Shown one piece after another: positions 34,975-46,100 of a DNA stretch of 64,000 nucleotides (the stretch's first letter is position 1; each line of letters starts with the position of its first letter). The notes beneath the pieces were generated by a model. That model did not search any database and was not told the origin of the DNA. It saw only the letters and a program-made list of their open reading frames with translations. The position numbers and the translations under genes were made by a program. Source of the DNA: Sabellastarte sp. h YS-2021. Lineage: Eukaryota > Annelida > Polychaeta > Sabellida > Sabellidae. The stretch is from positions 20,023,464 to 20,087,463 of the forward strand of contig OZ024929.1 of NCBI GenBank assembly GCA_964017235.1, in the 5' to 3' direction.

Positions 34975-35850
34975 TATCCTCGTACCGCCTTGAAGAAGGG
35001 GTCCACAGTCAAATCCAACCACACAAAAACATTCCCAGCCCATGATTTCCTATAGGTTGGTTTACCATCCCAAACCTCTAGGACCAATAATAAGCGAGTT
35101 ATAAGCACTTTTAAGTTTGGCTGTCCTTATTTGACCTTGAAGGAGGGGTCCAAAGGTCAAATCTGACCACACCAAAAGATTCCCAGCCCATGATTTCCTA
35201 TAGGATGGTTTACTATCCCAAACCTCTAGAACCAATAATAAGCGATTTATAGGCACTTTCAAGTTTTGCTATCATTGTTTGACCTTGAAGGAGGGGTCCA
35301 AGGTCAAATCCGACCACACCAAATGATTCCCAGCCCATGATTTCCTGTAGGTTGGTTTACCATCCCAAACCTGTAGGACCAATAACAAGCGAGTTATAAG
35401 CAATTTTAAGTTTGGCTATCCTCAACTGACCTTGAAGGAGGGGTCCAAGGTCAAATCTGACCACACCAAAAGAATCCCAGCCCATGATTTCCTATATGTT
35501 GTTTTACCATCTTAAACCTCTAAGACCAATAATAAGCGGGTTATAAGCACTTTTAAGTTTGGCTATCCTCGTTTGACCTTGAAGAAGAGGTCCAAGGTAA
35601 AATCGGACCACATCAACAGATTCCAAGCCCATGATTTCCGATATGTCTGTTTACCATCCCAAACCTCTAGGACCAATAATAAGTGAGTTATAAGCACTTT
35701 TAAGTTTGGCTATCCTCGTTTGACCTTGAAGGAGGGGTCAAAGGTCAAATCTGACCACACCAAAAGATTCCCAGCCCATGATTTCCTACAGGTTGGTTTA
35801 CCATCCCAAACCTCTAGGACCAATAATAAGGGAGATATAAGCACTTTTCA
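34975..35850. repeat. T4 tandem repeat (148 bp), array 2, about 6 units
   Basis: GCACTTTTAAGTTTGGCT recurs at about 35105, 35253 and 35400. Units contain GACCTTGAAGGAGGGGTCC and CCCAGCCCATGATTTCC. More homogeneous than array 1. Confidence 0.9.
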
Positions 35851-36169
35851 TGACTGACAAAGAAACACCTGTGGCGGCCATCTTGTTTTTCAAAATGAGG
35901 CCAAAAATATTTCCAGTCAAGATTTTATAACATATCCTGCGAATTTGAGATATCTACCTATAATACCCTTTGATCTAGAGGGCCAACAAAAGTCCTTGTT
36001 TAAAGTCGAATAAACGTCCCTGGCGGCCATCTTGTTTTTCAAAAATATTCCCAGGCAACATTTTATGGTTATTAATATATTCTGCAAACTTGAGAAGGCT
36101 AGCTATAATATTTTTTTCATTAGAGCGGTAATGGTGAAATCTCTTTACACACTGCGGCTATCCAGTGGA
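35851..36169 (+). mobile_element. Tail segments after T4 array
   Basis: Two tail-like segments each contain GGCGGCCATCTTGTTTTTCA (35874 and 36025 regions). The second runs into CACACTGCGGCTATCCAGTGG, a deleted relative of the terminal hairpin at 29893-29920. Confidence 0.45.
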
Positions 36170-37940
36170 TACAATGATTTACTCAATAGTGAGAACCTGA
36201 AAGCAGCTATTGCTCAGCTATAGCATAACATAGAGGTCTGCAATTTCACTATGATATAACTGACGAAAAATTATGTGAATAACATATTTAAACAAAATAC
36301 TCTAAATGTAATAGTTTTCAAGTTACAACTGATTTACTCAAGAGTGATAACGTCAAAGTAGCTATTACTCAGATATGCAATGAGCTACATGTCTGAATTT
36401 TTACCTTATTATAGCTGACCCAAAAGTAGGTGAACAACATATTTAAGCAAAATACTGTAAATGCAATAGTTTTCAAGTTACAACTGATTTACTCAATAGT
36501 GAGAACCTGAGAATAGCTATTGCTCAGCTATGCCATGAGCTATAGGTCTGTAATTTCACTATGTTATAGCTGACCCAAAGGTAGGTGAACAACATATTTT
36601 AACAAAATACTCCAATTGCAATATTTTTTAAGTTACAATTGATTTACTCAACAGTCAGTACCTGAAAATAGCTATTGCTCAGTTGTGCCATGAGCTACAG
36701 GTCTGTAATTTCACTATGTTATAGCTGACCCAAAAGTAGCTGAATAACGTATTTACACAAATTTCTGTAAATGCAATAGTTTTCAAGTTATAAATGATTT
36801 ACTCAACAGTGATAACCTAAAAGTAGCCATGACTCAGCTATGCCATGAGCTACAGGTCTGAAATTTTACTATGTTATAGCTGACCCCAAAATAGGTGAAT
36901 AACATATTTACACAAAATACTCTAAATGCAATAGTTTTCAAGTTATAAGTGATTTACTCAACAGTGAGAACCTAAAAGTAGCTATTACTCAGATATGCCA
37001 TGAGCTACATGCCTGAAATTTTAGTATTTTATAGCTGACCCAAAAGTAGGTGAACAACATATTTAAGGAAAATACTGTAAATGCAATAGTTTTCAAGTTA
37101 CAACTGATTTACTCAGTAGTGAGAACCTGAAAATAGCTATTGCTCAGCTATGCCATGAGCTATAGGTCTGTAATTTCACTATGTTATAGCTGACCCAAAA
37201 GTAGGGGAACAACATATTTTAACAAAATACTCCAATTGCAATATTTTTCAAGTTACAACTGATTTACTCAACATACAGTACCTGAAAATAGCTATTGCTC
37301 AGTTGTGCCATGAGCTACAGGTCTGTAATTTCACTATGTTATAGCTGACCCAAAAGTAGCTGAATAACATATTTATACAAATTTCTGTAAATGCAATAGT
37401 TTTCAAGTTATAAGTGATTTACTCAACAGTGATAACCTCAAAGTAGCTATTACTCAGCTATGCCATGAGCTACAGATCTTAAATTTTACTATGTGATAGC
37501 TGACCCCAAAATAGGTGAATAACATATGAAACCAAATACTGTAAATGCAATAGTTTTCAAGTTATAAGTGATTTACTCAACAGTGATAACCTAAAAGTAG
37601 CTATTACTCAGCTATGCCATGAGCTTCAGGTCTGAAATTTTACTATGTTATAGCTGACCCAAAAGTAGCTGAATAACATATTTATACGAAATTCTCTAAA
37701 TGCAATAGTTTTCAAGTTACAAGTGATTTTACTCAAGATGGTAGTTACTGAAAAGCCCAAAAGTAGCTATTACTCACTTAGCTATCAAGACAGACACCCA
37801 AGTTACTCACCATGTTGTAGCTATGAAAAAAGTAGCTGAATAACATATTTTAACAAAATGCTCTAAATGCAAAACTTTTCAAGTTATAAGTGATTTAGTG
37901 CATGATTTCATGAATTTTAATGCATTAAAAATTATTAAAA
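36170..37940. repeat. T3 tandem repeat (155 bp), array 2, about 11 units
   Basis: GCTGACCCAAAAGTAG-type landmarks at 36415, 36569, 36724 and 36879 give a 154-155 bp spacing. A higher-order pattern is visible: the unit with CTCAGTTGTGCC occurs near 36680 and again near 37290. The array closes with the variant terminal unit. Confidence 0.9.
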
Positions 37941-38300
37941 AAATTTATTAAAAAAAACTAATACATATCCAGGTCTCATACTCACACAAGAGAATCTACC
38001 TCTGGCCTAGTACATATATGCAAGATATGAGAGAAATCCCTGCAATACTCACTGAGAAAATTGTGATAAAGTGTTGAAATTTTCACACTTTTGGTGGGGG
38101 TACCTCCCTTGTAATGTCTCTAGCAAACAGACGAACAGACAGATTTGCATGCCTTGAACAATTTTTCATCCTCGATAGATGAGGTATCTTTTAAAAAAAA
38201 CCAGCATGTCTCTAGGCCTTGTAGTTTTGGAGAAGAAGTTGTTCACGCGGACGCGTACGCCCACGCCGCAGAGTGACGACATAAAAACCACCCAATAGCA
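37941..38300 (+). mobile_element. Tail of the T3-bearing element
   Basis: Non-repetitive sequence shared with 43133-43470: CACTTTTGGTGGGGGTACCTC, AACAGACGAACAGACAGAT, GTTCACGCGGACGCGTAC and GCCGCAGAGTGACGACAT. Both copies follow a T3 array directly, so T3 array plus tail looks like one mobile unit. Confidence 0.7.
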
Positions 38301-38879
38301 CTCAGCCATTAAGATGTGGTTTAAAAGTGAAATTTAAAAAAAAAAAATAAAAGACAAATAAAAACAGCATTAACTAGAGGATCGCTCACAAAAAAAAAGA
38401 GATAATGTTTTTGCATAGCAAAAACAAAGCGTCCCGAAAAGGATATAAAGGTGAGTGCTAAAGTATTAAGAAAATGCTTCGTTTCTAGCCTTATACTGTT
38501 GTGGCAACCAAAGTCAGCGCAGTCTGCTCTATCTAGCATGGTTTTCAAGATATAAGCATTTTTGTGTTTTGCAAAAAATCAAAAAATAAAAAATGTCCGC
38601 TATATTTGGCGAGACAAAAATATTTTGAAAATTGGCATGGCTACTCTGCAGAGATACCCAGCAGGTCCAAAATTTTGTTGAGTTCGCTCCATATAGCACG
38701 GTTTTCGAGATATAAGCATTTTTGTGTTTTGCAAAAACTTTGAAAATTCAAAATGGCCACCATTTTTGGGGAGACAAAAATTTTTGTCAAGACCACTGCC
38801 GCGGTGTGTATCTCCCGCCGAGCATTAAAGCAGAAGAAATAGCTTTTCCGAGATATTCACAATTTTTCATTTTCGTGTG

Positions 38880-40636
38880 TGAAAGCTCTTCCAAAAGTAG
38901 GTGAATGAGTTATTTGAGAAAAATTGGCTATCTGCAATACTTTTAGAGATAATTCACATTTACTCATTTTGAGTAGGTGAGTAATTAGCTATGGGTCTGA
39001 AACTTCAAGTGAAAGCTCTGCCAAAAGTAGGTGAATGAGTTATTTGAGAACACTTGGCTATCTGCAATACTTTTAGAGATAATTCACATTTACTCATTTT
39101 GAGTAGGTGAGTAATTAGCTATGGGTCTGAAACTTCACCACGTGAAAGCTCTCCCAAAAGTAGGTGAATGATTAATTTGAGAAAAATTGGCTATCTGCAA
39201 TACTTTTAGAGATAATTCGCATTTACTCATTTTGAGTAGGTGAGTAATTAGCTATGGGTCTGAAACTTCACCAAGTGAAAGCTCTTCCAAAAGTAGGTGA
39301 ATGAGTTATTTGAGAAAAATTGGCCATCTGCAATACGGGTCTGAAACTTCACCATGTGAAAGCTCTCCCAAAAGTACATGAATGAGTTATTTGATAAAAA
39401 TTGGGTACCGCAATAGTTTTTGAGATAATTCACATTTACTCATTTTGAGTAGGTGAATAATTATCTATGGGTCTGAAACTTCACCAAGTGAAAGCTCTCC
39501 CAAAAGTAGATGAATGAGTATTTGATAACAATTGGCTATCCGCAATACTTTTACAGATAATTAGCATTTACTCATTTTGAGTAGGTGAATAAATAGCTAT
39601 GGGTCTGAAACTTCACAGAGTGAAAGCTCTCCCAAAAGTAGGTGAATGAGTTATTTGAGAAAAATTGGCTATCTTCAATACTTTTAGACATAATTCACAT
39701 TTACTCATTTTGAGTAGGTGAATAATTAGCTATGGGTCTGAAACTTCACCATGTGAAAGCTCTCTCACAAGTAGATGAATGAGTATTTGATAAAAATTGG
39801 GTATCCGCAATACTTCTACAGATAATTAGCATTTACTCATTTTGAGTAGGTGAATAAATAGCTATGGGTCTGAAACTTCACAGAGTGAAAGCTCTCCCAA
39901 AAGTAGGTGAATGAGTTATTTGAGAAAAATTGGCTATCTGCAATACTTTTAGAGATAATTCACATTTACTCATTTTGAGTAGGTGAGTAATTAGCTATGG
40001 GTCTGAAACTTCAAGTGAAAGCTCTGCCAAAAGTAGGTGAATGAGTTATTTGAGAACACTTGGCTATCTGCAATACTTTTAGAGATAATTCACATTTACT
40101 CATTTTGAGTAGGTGAGTAATTAGCTATGGGTCTGAAACTTCACCACGTGAAAGCTCTCCCAAAAGTAGGTGAATGATTAATTTGAGAAAAATTGGCTAT
40201 CTGCAATACTTTTAGAGATAATTCGCATTTACTCATTTTGAGTAGGTGAGTAATTAGCTATGGGTCTGAAACTTCACCAAGTGAAAGCTCTTCCAAAAGT
40301 AGGTGAATGAGTTATTTGAGAAAAATTGGCCATCTGCAATACGGGTCTGAAACTTCACCATGTGAAAGCTCTCCCAAAAGTACATGAATGAGTTATTTGA
40401 TAAAAATTGGGTATCCGCAATAGTTTTTGAGATAATTAGCATTTACTCATTTTGAGTAGGTGAGTAATTAGCTACGGGTCTGAAACTTCACCAAGTGAAA
40501 GCTCTTCCAAAAGTAGGTGAATGAGTTATTTGAGAAAAATTGGCCATCTGCAATACTTTTAGAGGTAATTCGCATTTACTCTTTTTGAGTAGGTGAGCAA
40601 TTAGCTATGGGTCTGAAACTTCACCAAGTGAAAGCT
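38880..40636. repeat. T1 tandem array 3 inside E3, about 13 units
   Basis: Contains a 1006-bp higher-order duplication: the distinctive GCTCTGCCAAAAGTAGG unit is at 39015 and 40021, and a truncated unit (CTGCAATACGGGTCTGAAAC) occurs in both copies at the same offset. Confidence 0.9.
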
Positions 40637-42093
40637 CTTTGGGATAGCTGCTCTGCAGAGATACCCTGAAGATAAAAAACTTCGTCGAAATCGCTCTATG
40701 TAGCATGGTTTTCGAAATATTAGCATTTTTGTGTTTTGCAATTTATGTGAAAAAATTCGAAAATTCAAAATGGCCGCCATTTTTGGCAAGAAAAATTTTT
40801 TTTGAAAATTGGCATGGCTACTCTGCAGAGATACCCTGTGGGTCAAAAATTTCGTCGAAATCGCTCTATCTAGCACGGTTTTCGAGATATAAGCATTTTT
40901 ATGTTTTGCAATTTTTGCGAAAAATTCGAAAATTCAAAATGGCCGCCATTTTTGGCAAGACAAAATATTTTTGAAAATTGGCATGGCTACTCTGCAGAGA
41001 TATCCTGCGGGTCAAAAATTTTGTCGAAATCGCTCTATCTAGCAGGGTTTTCGAGATATAAGCATTTTTATGTTTTGCAATTTTTGCGAAAAATTCGAAA
41101 ATTCAAAATGGCCGCCATTTTTGGCAAGACAAAATATTTTTGAAAATTGGCATGGCTACTCTGCAGAGATACCCTGTGGGTCAAAAATTTCGTCGAAATC
41201 GCTCTATCTAGCACGGTTTTCGAGATATAAGCATTTTTGTGTTTTGCAATTTTGCGAAAAATTCGAAAATTCAAAATGGCCGCCATTTTTTGCGAGAATT
41301 TTTTTTTTTTGAAAATTGGCATGGCTACTCTGCAGAGATACCCTGTGGGTAAAAAATTTCGTCGAAATCGCTCTATCTAGCAGGGTTTTCGAGATATAAG
41401 CATTTTTATGTTTTGCAATTTTTGCGAGAAATTCGAAAATTCAAAATGGCCGCCATTTTTGGCGAGACAAAATTTTTTTGAAAATTGGCATGGCTACTCT
41501 GCAGATATACCCTGTGGGTCAAAAATTTCGTCGAAATCGCTGTATCTTGCAGGGTTTTCGAGATATAAGCATTTTTATGTTTTGCAATTTTTGCGAAAAA
41601 TTCGAAAATTCAAAATGGCCGCCATTTTTGGCGAGACAAAAATTTTTTCAAAATTGGGATAACTACTCTGCAGAGATACCCTGTGGTTCAAAAATTTCGT
41701 CGAAATCGCTCTATCTAGCACGGTTTTCGAGATATAAGCATTTTTGTGTTTTGCAATTTTTGCGAAAATTTTGAAAATTCAAAATGGCCGCCATTTTTGG
41801 CGAGACAAAATTTTTTTGAAAATTGGGAAAAGTACTCCGCAGAGATATCCTGCGGGTCAAAAATTTTGTCGAAATTGCTCTATCTAGCACGGTTTTTGAG
41901 ATCTAAGCATTTTTGTGTTTTGCAATTTTTGCGAAAATTTCGAAAATTCAAAATGGCCGCCATTTTGGGCGAGACAAAAAATTTTTCAAAATTGGGAAAA
42001 CTACTCCGCAGAGATACCCTGTGGGTCAAAAATTTCGTCGAGATCGCTCTATCTAGCAAGGTTTTCGAGATATAAGCATTTTTGTGTTTTCCT
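40637..42093. repeat. T2 tandem repeat (169 bp), main array, about 8-9 units
   Basis: TGGCCGCC positions 40771, 40940, 41109, 41277, 41447, 41616, 41785 and 41954 give a 168-170 bp spacing. Each unit contains AAAATGGCCGCCATTTTTGG, GCATGGCTACTCTGCAGAG, AAATCGCTCTATCTAGCA and TTTTCGAGATATAAGCATTT. Frames stay open through several units but have no coding character. Confidence 0.92.
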
Positions 42094-42654
42094 TATTTGG
42101 AAAATTCATAATGATTAATTAATCATTAATTACTCGGCCATTTCTTGACCAATCAATGCCAAAATCTAATGATTTCCAGATTTTAATAGAATGAATGTAT
42201 TTGCCAAGTTTCAGGTGAATTGATAAAATTCCTTTCAAGTTATCATCCGGACAAGCTTCCCCATCGAAAAAAGACATTTTTGGTCATGTGACCTCTCTGA
42301 TTGGTTGAAATGTCACTGCAGCATATTCAAAAAAATTCCCCAAGGCTACTGCCTAAACCTGCCAAATTTGAAAAGAATCCGCCTAACGGCTACAGAGTTA
42401 TAAGGAAAACAAAATGCGGAGCCGGCGGAGCCGGCGGAGCCGGCGGAGCCTGAAATAGTTTATTTATTTGAACTTTTAGTTTAGCATCTATTTCTTATAA
42501 TTTAAATAAAGAAGATTTTATGCAGTCCCAAATTGGAACTAAATATTTCAAAATATCTTGACGCAAAACATGTCTCACATTTTTTCAGTTGTCTCGCCTT
42601 TTCAAGTGAAGGGAGACAGTCTGTCTCGCATTCATTTTTGACGAGAGCGAACAC

Positions 42655-43470
42655 TGGCAATAGTTGTAATTTTACTATGTTATAGCTGACCCCAAAATAG
42701 GTGAATAACATACTGAAACTAAATAATCTAAATGCAATAGTTTTCAAGTTATAAGAGATTTACTCAACAGTGATAACCTAAAAGTAGCTATTACTCAGCT
42801 ATGCCATGAGCTACAGGTCTGAAATTTTACTATGTTATAGCTGACCCAAAAGTAGCTGAATAACATATTTACACAAAATTCTCTAAATGCAATAGTTTTC
42901 AAGTTACAAGTGATTTTACTCATGATGGAAGTTACTGAAAAGTGCAAAAGTAGTTATTACTCACTTAGCTATTGAGATAGACACCCAAGTTACTCACCAT
43001 GTTTTAGCTATGGAAAAAGTAGCTGAATAATATACTAGTATTTTAGACAAAATGCTCTAAATGCAATACTTTTCAAGTTATAATTGATTTAGTGCATGAT
43101 TTCATTAATTTTAATGCATTAAAAATTATTTTAAAAATTCATTAAAAAATAATTAAGAAAGATCCAGGTCTGACACTCACACAAGGGAATCTATTTGTGG
43201 TCTAGTACATATATGCAAGATATGAGAGAAATCGCTGCAATAGTCACTGAGAAAATTGTTGAAATTTTCACACTTTTGGTGGGGGTACCTCCCTTGTAAT
43301 GGCTCTAACAAACAGACGAACAGACAGATTTGCATGCCTTGCAATTTTTCATCCTCAATAGATAAGGTAAAAAAAACAGCATGTCTCTAGGCCTTGTAGT
43401 TTTGGAGGAGAAGTTGTTCACGCGGACGCGTACATGTACGCCAATGCCGCAGAGTGACGACATAAAAAAG
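42655..43470. repeat. T3 tandem repeat array 3 (3 units) plus tail
   Basis: T3 units at 42655-43132 end with the same variant terminal unit as array 2. The shared tail follows (43133-43470, GTTCACGCGGACGCGTAC...GACGACATAAAA). Confidence 0.85.
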
Positions 43471-43479
43471 AACTTTCAC

Positions 43480-44630
43480 ACTTTACATGATGTCAAATCG
43501 ATTTACGAATTGATTTGGTTTGCAAGTTTCCGATTCACTGCACCCCTACCAAATGGGCTCCTCCAATTTGTATATTGGTGGATGCCTTCATCCAGACTTG
43601 TATTTGAGTGGGACATCCTCCTTGGCATTTGACAATGTGGAAAATGTTTTGCACTTGTTGAAATATTTGGAAAACATCCCGCAAGCCTGCATGAACTGTA
43701 CAGTAATGTATGTTTCAGTAGATATGTGACAACAAGGAATACAAGTATTCCTTACACCTTTTCAGCCAATCATAATCTGTTTGGGATGAAATGATTCCAA
43801 TGAACTGTCACACCCAAGAAAGATCATCTCAATGACATAACTACTCCCCCTGATTATGCAAGGAAAATATATCGTCTCCTGTGTCAGTACAACATATTTT
43901 ACTCACTCAGAGCAATAAATCTCAATGTCTTATGATCCATAGAAGATAATAACATGAAACTTGGAGACTGTATTTGGTTCTCTTATCAGTTGCAGTGAGA
44001 AAGCCCACATGGTTTTAAATTGCCCTAAAACTTACCTTGAGCTTGTGTTTCTGTGTACAATGACCCTAATACAGAATGCACTGTATATGTTTGTCTTGAT
44101 ATTCCAACACGTTTTGACTGACAGTGCATACAGAGCATCTCATGAACCTAAATCTAACCTTAAGTCCAAACTCCCGCACATAAAATAATAGATGCAAATT
44201 AACGAGTAAAAATATGCAAATAGATACAGATAAATCACTGTAGGAAAGCCTCCTTATTAGGCTTTCTAAAGGCTCCACTAAATTAATCCAGTGATGATAA
44301 AAATATTTGTCTGCTTGTATTTTCAAAATGACAAGACCACTCACACACCAGCTGCTGATATTTCTAATCTATAAAGCCAGTTCTAAACCATCACAACTAT
44401 ATATCACCGACAATGTAATGCTTTGTGATCAGTCCTCTAGGAAAATCTATACTGCTCTATGTATGGTTGAGAAATGACATACAACAGTTAGTTACTTACC
44501 GAGTACTTTTTACTACTCTTTATAAAAAACCAACTTACCTTCTTTCAAGTAAAGTATTATAAATATTAGGACCTAAATAGGCATTTGCTCTTGAGATTAA
44601 CCCCATTTTCATAAACAAGAGTTACTTTTA
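43480..44630. other. Intron sequence, nothing recognised
   Basis: No repeat, exon or RNA gene recognised. Confidence 0.55.
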
Positions 44631-44631
44631 G

Positions 44632-44716
44632 CATTATGAAATGCGGGGTACCTTGTGCTACACGGTCCTTCCAAAATGGGGTACAACTACATGAAAATAG
44701 GGTACAAAAAATTAAT
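44632..44716 (-). repeat. Dispersed repeat, minus copy
   Basis: The reverse complement matches 7831-7917 (ACAAGGTACCCC.CATTTCATAA and TTTGTACCC.ATTTTC). Confidence 0.45.
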
Positions 44717-44849
44717 AATATTCTGCCTAATATTCCTTGACATATAAGTTTAAATATATCTGGTCATTATACTACAAAATCTATCTTCAATCTTGTAATG
44801 TTTATAACATAATACACAAAAGGTATACATCACATGTCCAGCCGCTTAT

Positions 44850-45080
44850 TGCTGTATCCCTGGACGAAAGTCGGGGATACTTGGGATTCAGTACGGCCAC
44901 GCCGCCGCTGCAGAGATTTCCTTTTGAATGCGATAACTTAAAAAATATTTTAGTTAGACCTTTCAAATTTGGTATGTGGGTATGTATGGGCAATGCCACG
45001 AACAATATTGTTTTATGACCTTAACCTTCAATTTCAGGGTCACTGGTTTCCTCTTAAAGGTCAGATTTTGGAAATTTTTT
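44850..45080 (-). mobile_element. Helitron-like terminus, minus-strand copy
   Basis: On the minus strand, AAGTTATCGCATTCAAAAGG leads to a GCGGCGGCG stretch and then the hairpin GTATCCCCGAC TTTC GTCCAGGGATAC (about 44854-44880). This is the same order and sequence family as 22640-22762. Confidence 0.6.
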
Positions 45081-45132
45081 CACATTTTAGCCCAGTTCTC
45101 ATATACAGAGAGTTAGATCATCCTATGGCTGG

Positions 45133-45555
45133 TAGTGGGTGGACGATTAAACCAATGTTCGATCAATCGTCGGTGTCATGGTACAATCGCGTTCGGTCAC
45201 TGACAACTTCTAGAAATCGATTAAATCTTGCCCTTCTTTATGTGTCTGAAAAAATCCACGTATTTTTTCATATTTTAAGCAGTTTTCTAAACTTTCCTTT
45301 AATAAATCAATAGATTTCTCACGAATTTTGTGTTTGTTTATAACTACCGCCATATTTACCAGAAGTGGGTTCTTTTGGTAGATTCTAAATGTCGGAAACA
45401 CCGTTATTCTTACCGGAATGAAATATAATTTATCCCGGAAAGTATTCATGATATACTGGCCAATAGTGGAATAAAAAAGTCGATTATGGGTCGATCATTG
45501 GTTGGAAAAATGGACGAATAATCGACCATGAAAATTGAGGCGATTCCACTCACTA
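45133..45555. mobile_element. hAT-type MITE (423 bp) with perfect 8-bp duplication
   Basis: Terminal repeats TAGTGGGTGGA and TAGTGAGTGGA are flanked by the perfect octamer ATGGCTGG at 45125-45132 and 45556-45563. Interior words such as GATCAATCG and GATTAAAC recur in inverted orientation. No ORF. Confidence 0.85.
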
Positions 45556-46100
45556 ATGGCTGGTACATATATATGTCCTCTACAAGCATGCAGAAATTTA
45601 ACCTTGAAGCTGTTCATTGAAGGTCATCCAAAGTACCTGACCGAGGTCATTTTTTGCCTTTTTGGAGATATTTTCACACTTATTGCTGACTATATTGCAT
45701 GGAAACTATTGAAAATGGTTTTGGAGGTTGAGTACATGATGGAGTACCAGTATCCAGACTTCCTGGTTACAGAAGAGGATTGTTGGTTACAGAGAAAATC
45801 TGCTGATTCCACAGTTATGGACAGGAAGAAGGCAGTTGTTTCATATAAACCTACCCCTGCTGAGATGTAGATTTGTCCAACTACCTGTCAGCCTTATCTT
45901 ATCAGAACCCACACCAGCCAGTTACTGGTCCCGGTGAGATGCCGAACTCTACCGGACTGGTCAGCCTACTGCCAGCAAGAAGTCTACTGTATCAGTTACT
46001 GTGGAGGTTCATCAAGTTTTTCTTACGGGTTCCAGTGAGACACAGTGATCCACCCTCCTAGACTGGCCACCCAGCTTGCCTTTTACCCAGCCTGTCAGCA
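45556..46100 (+). other. Coding-like sequence of unknown origin
   Basis: A frame open from within the MITE edge to 45870 encodes about 105 residues outside the MITE. The composition looks protein-like, for example LFIEGHPKYLTEV, EYMMEYQYPDFLVTEEDCW and KKAVVSYKPTPAEM. After the stop the sequence stays GC-richer than the surrounding intron to about 46100. I recognise no family. It could be a fragment of a decayed transposable-element or host gene, or chance. Confidence 0.25.

Larger units (their letters stand above)
38374..42453 (-). mobile_element. Composite satellite-bearing element E3 (4080 bp)
   Basis: Same head, tail and internal order as E2 (29988-32719): head with the TGTTTTTGC/GCAAAAACA hairpin, about 2 T2 units (to about 38879), T1 array (38880-40636), T2 array (40637-42093), unique tail (to 42453) ending in GGAGCCGGC repeats. 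T1/T2 switch points are identical in both copies, but the distal T2 block has about 8-9 units here and fewer than 2 in E2. As in E2, putative Helitron ends on the minus strand are TC...CTAG. Confidence 0.6.
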
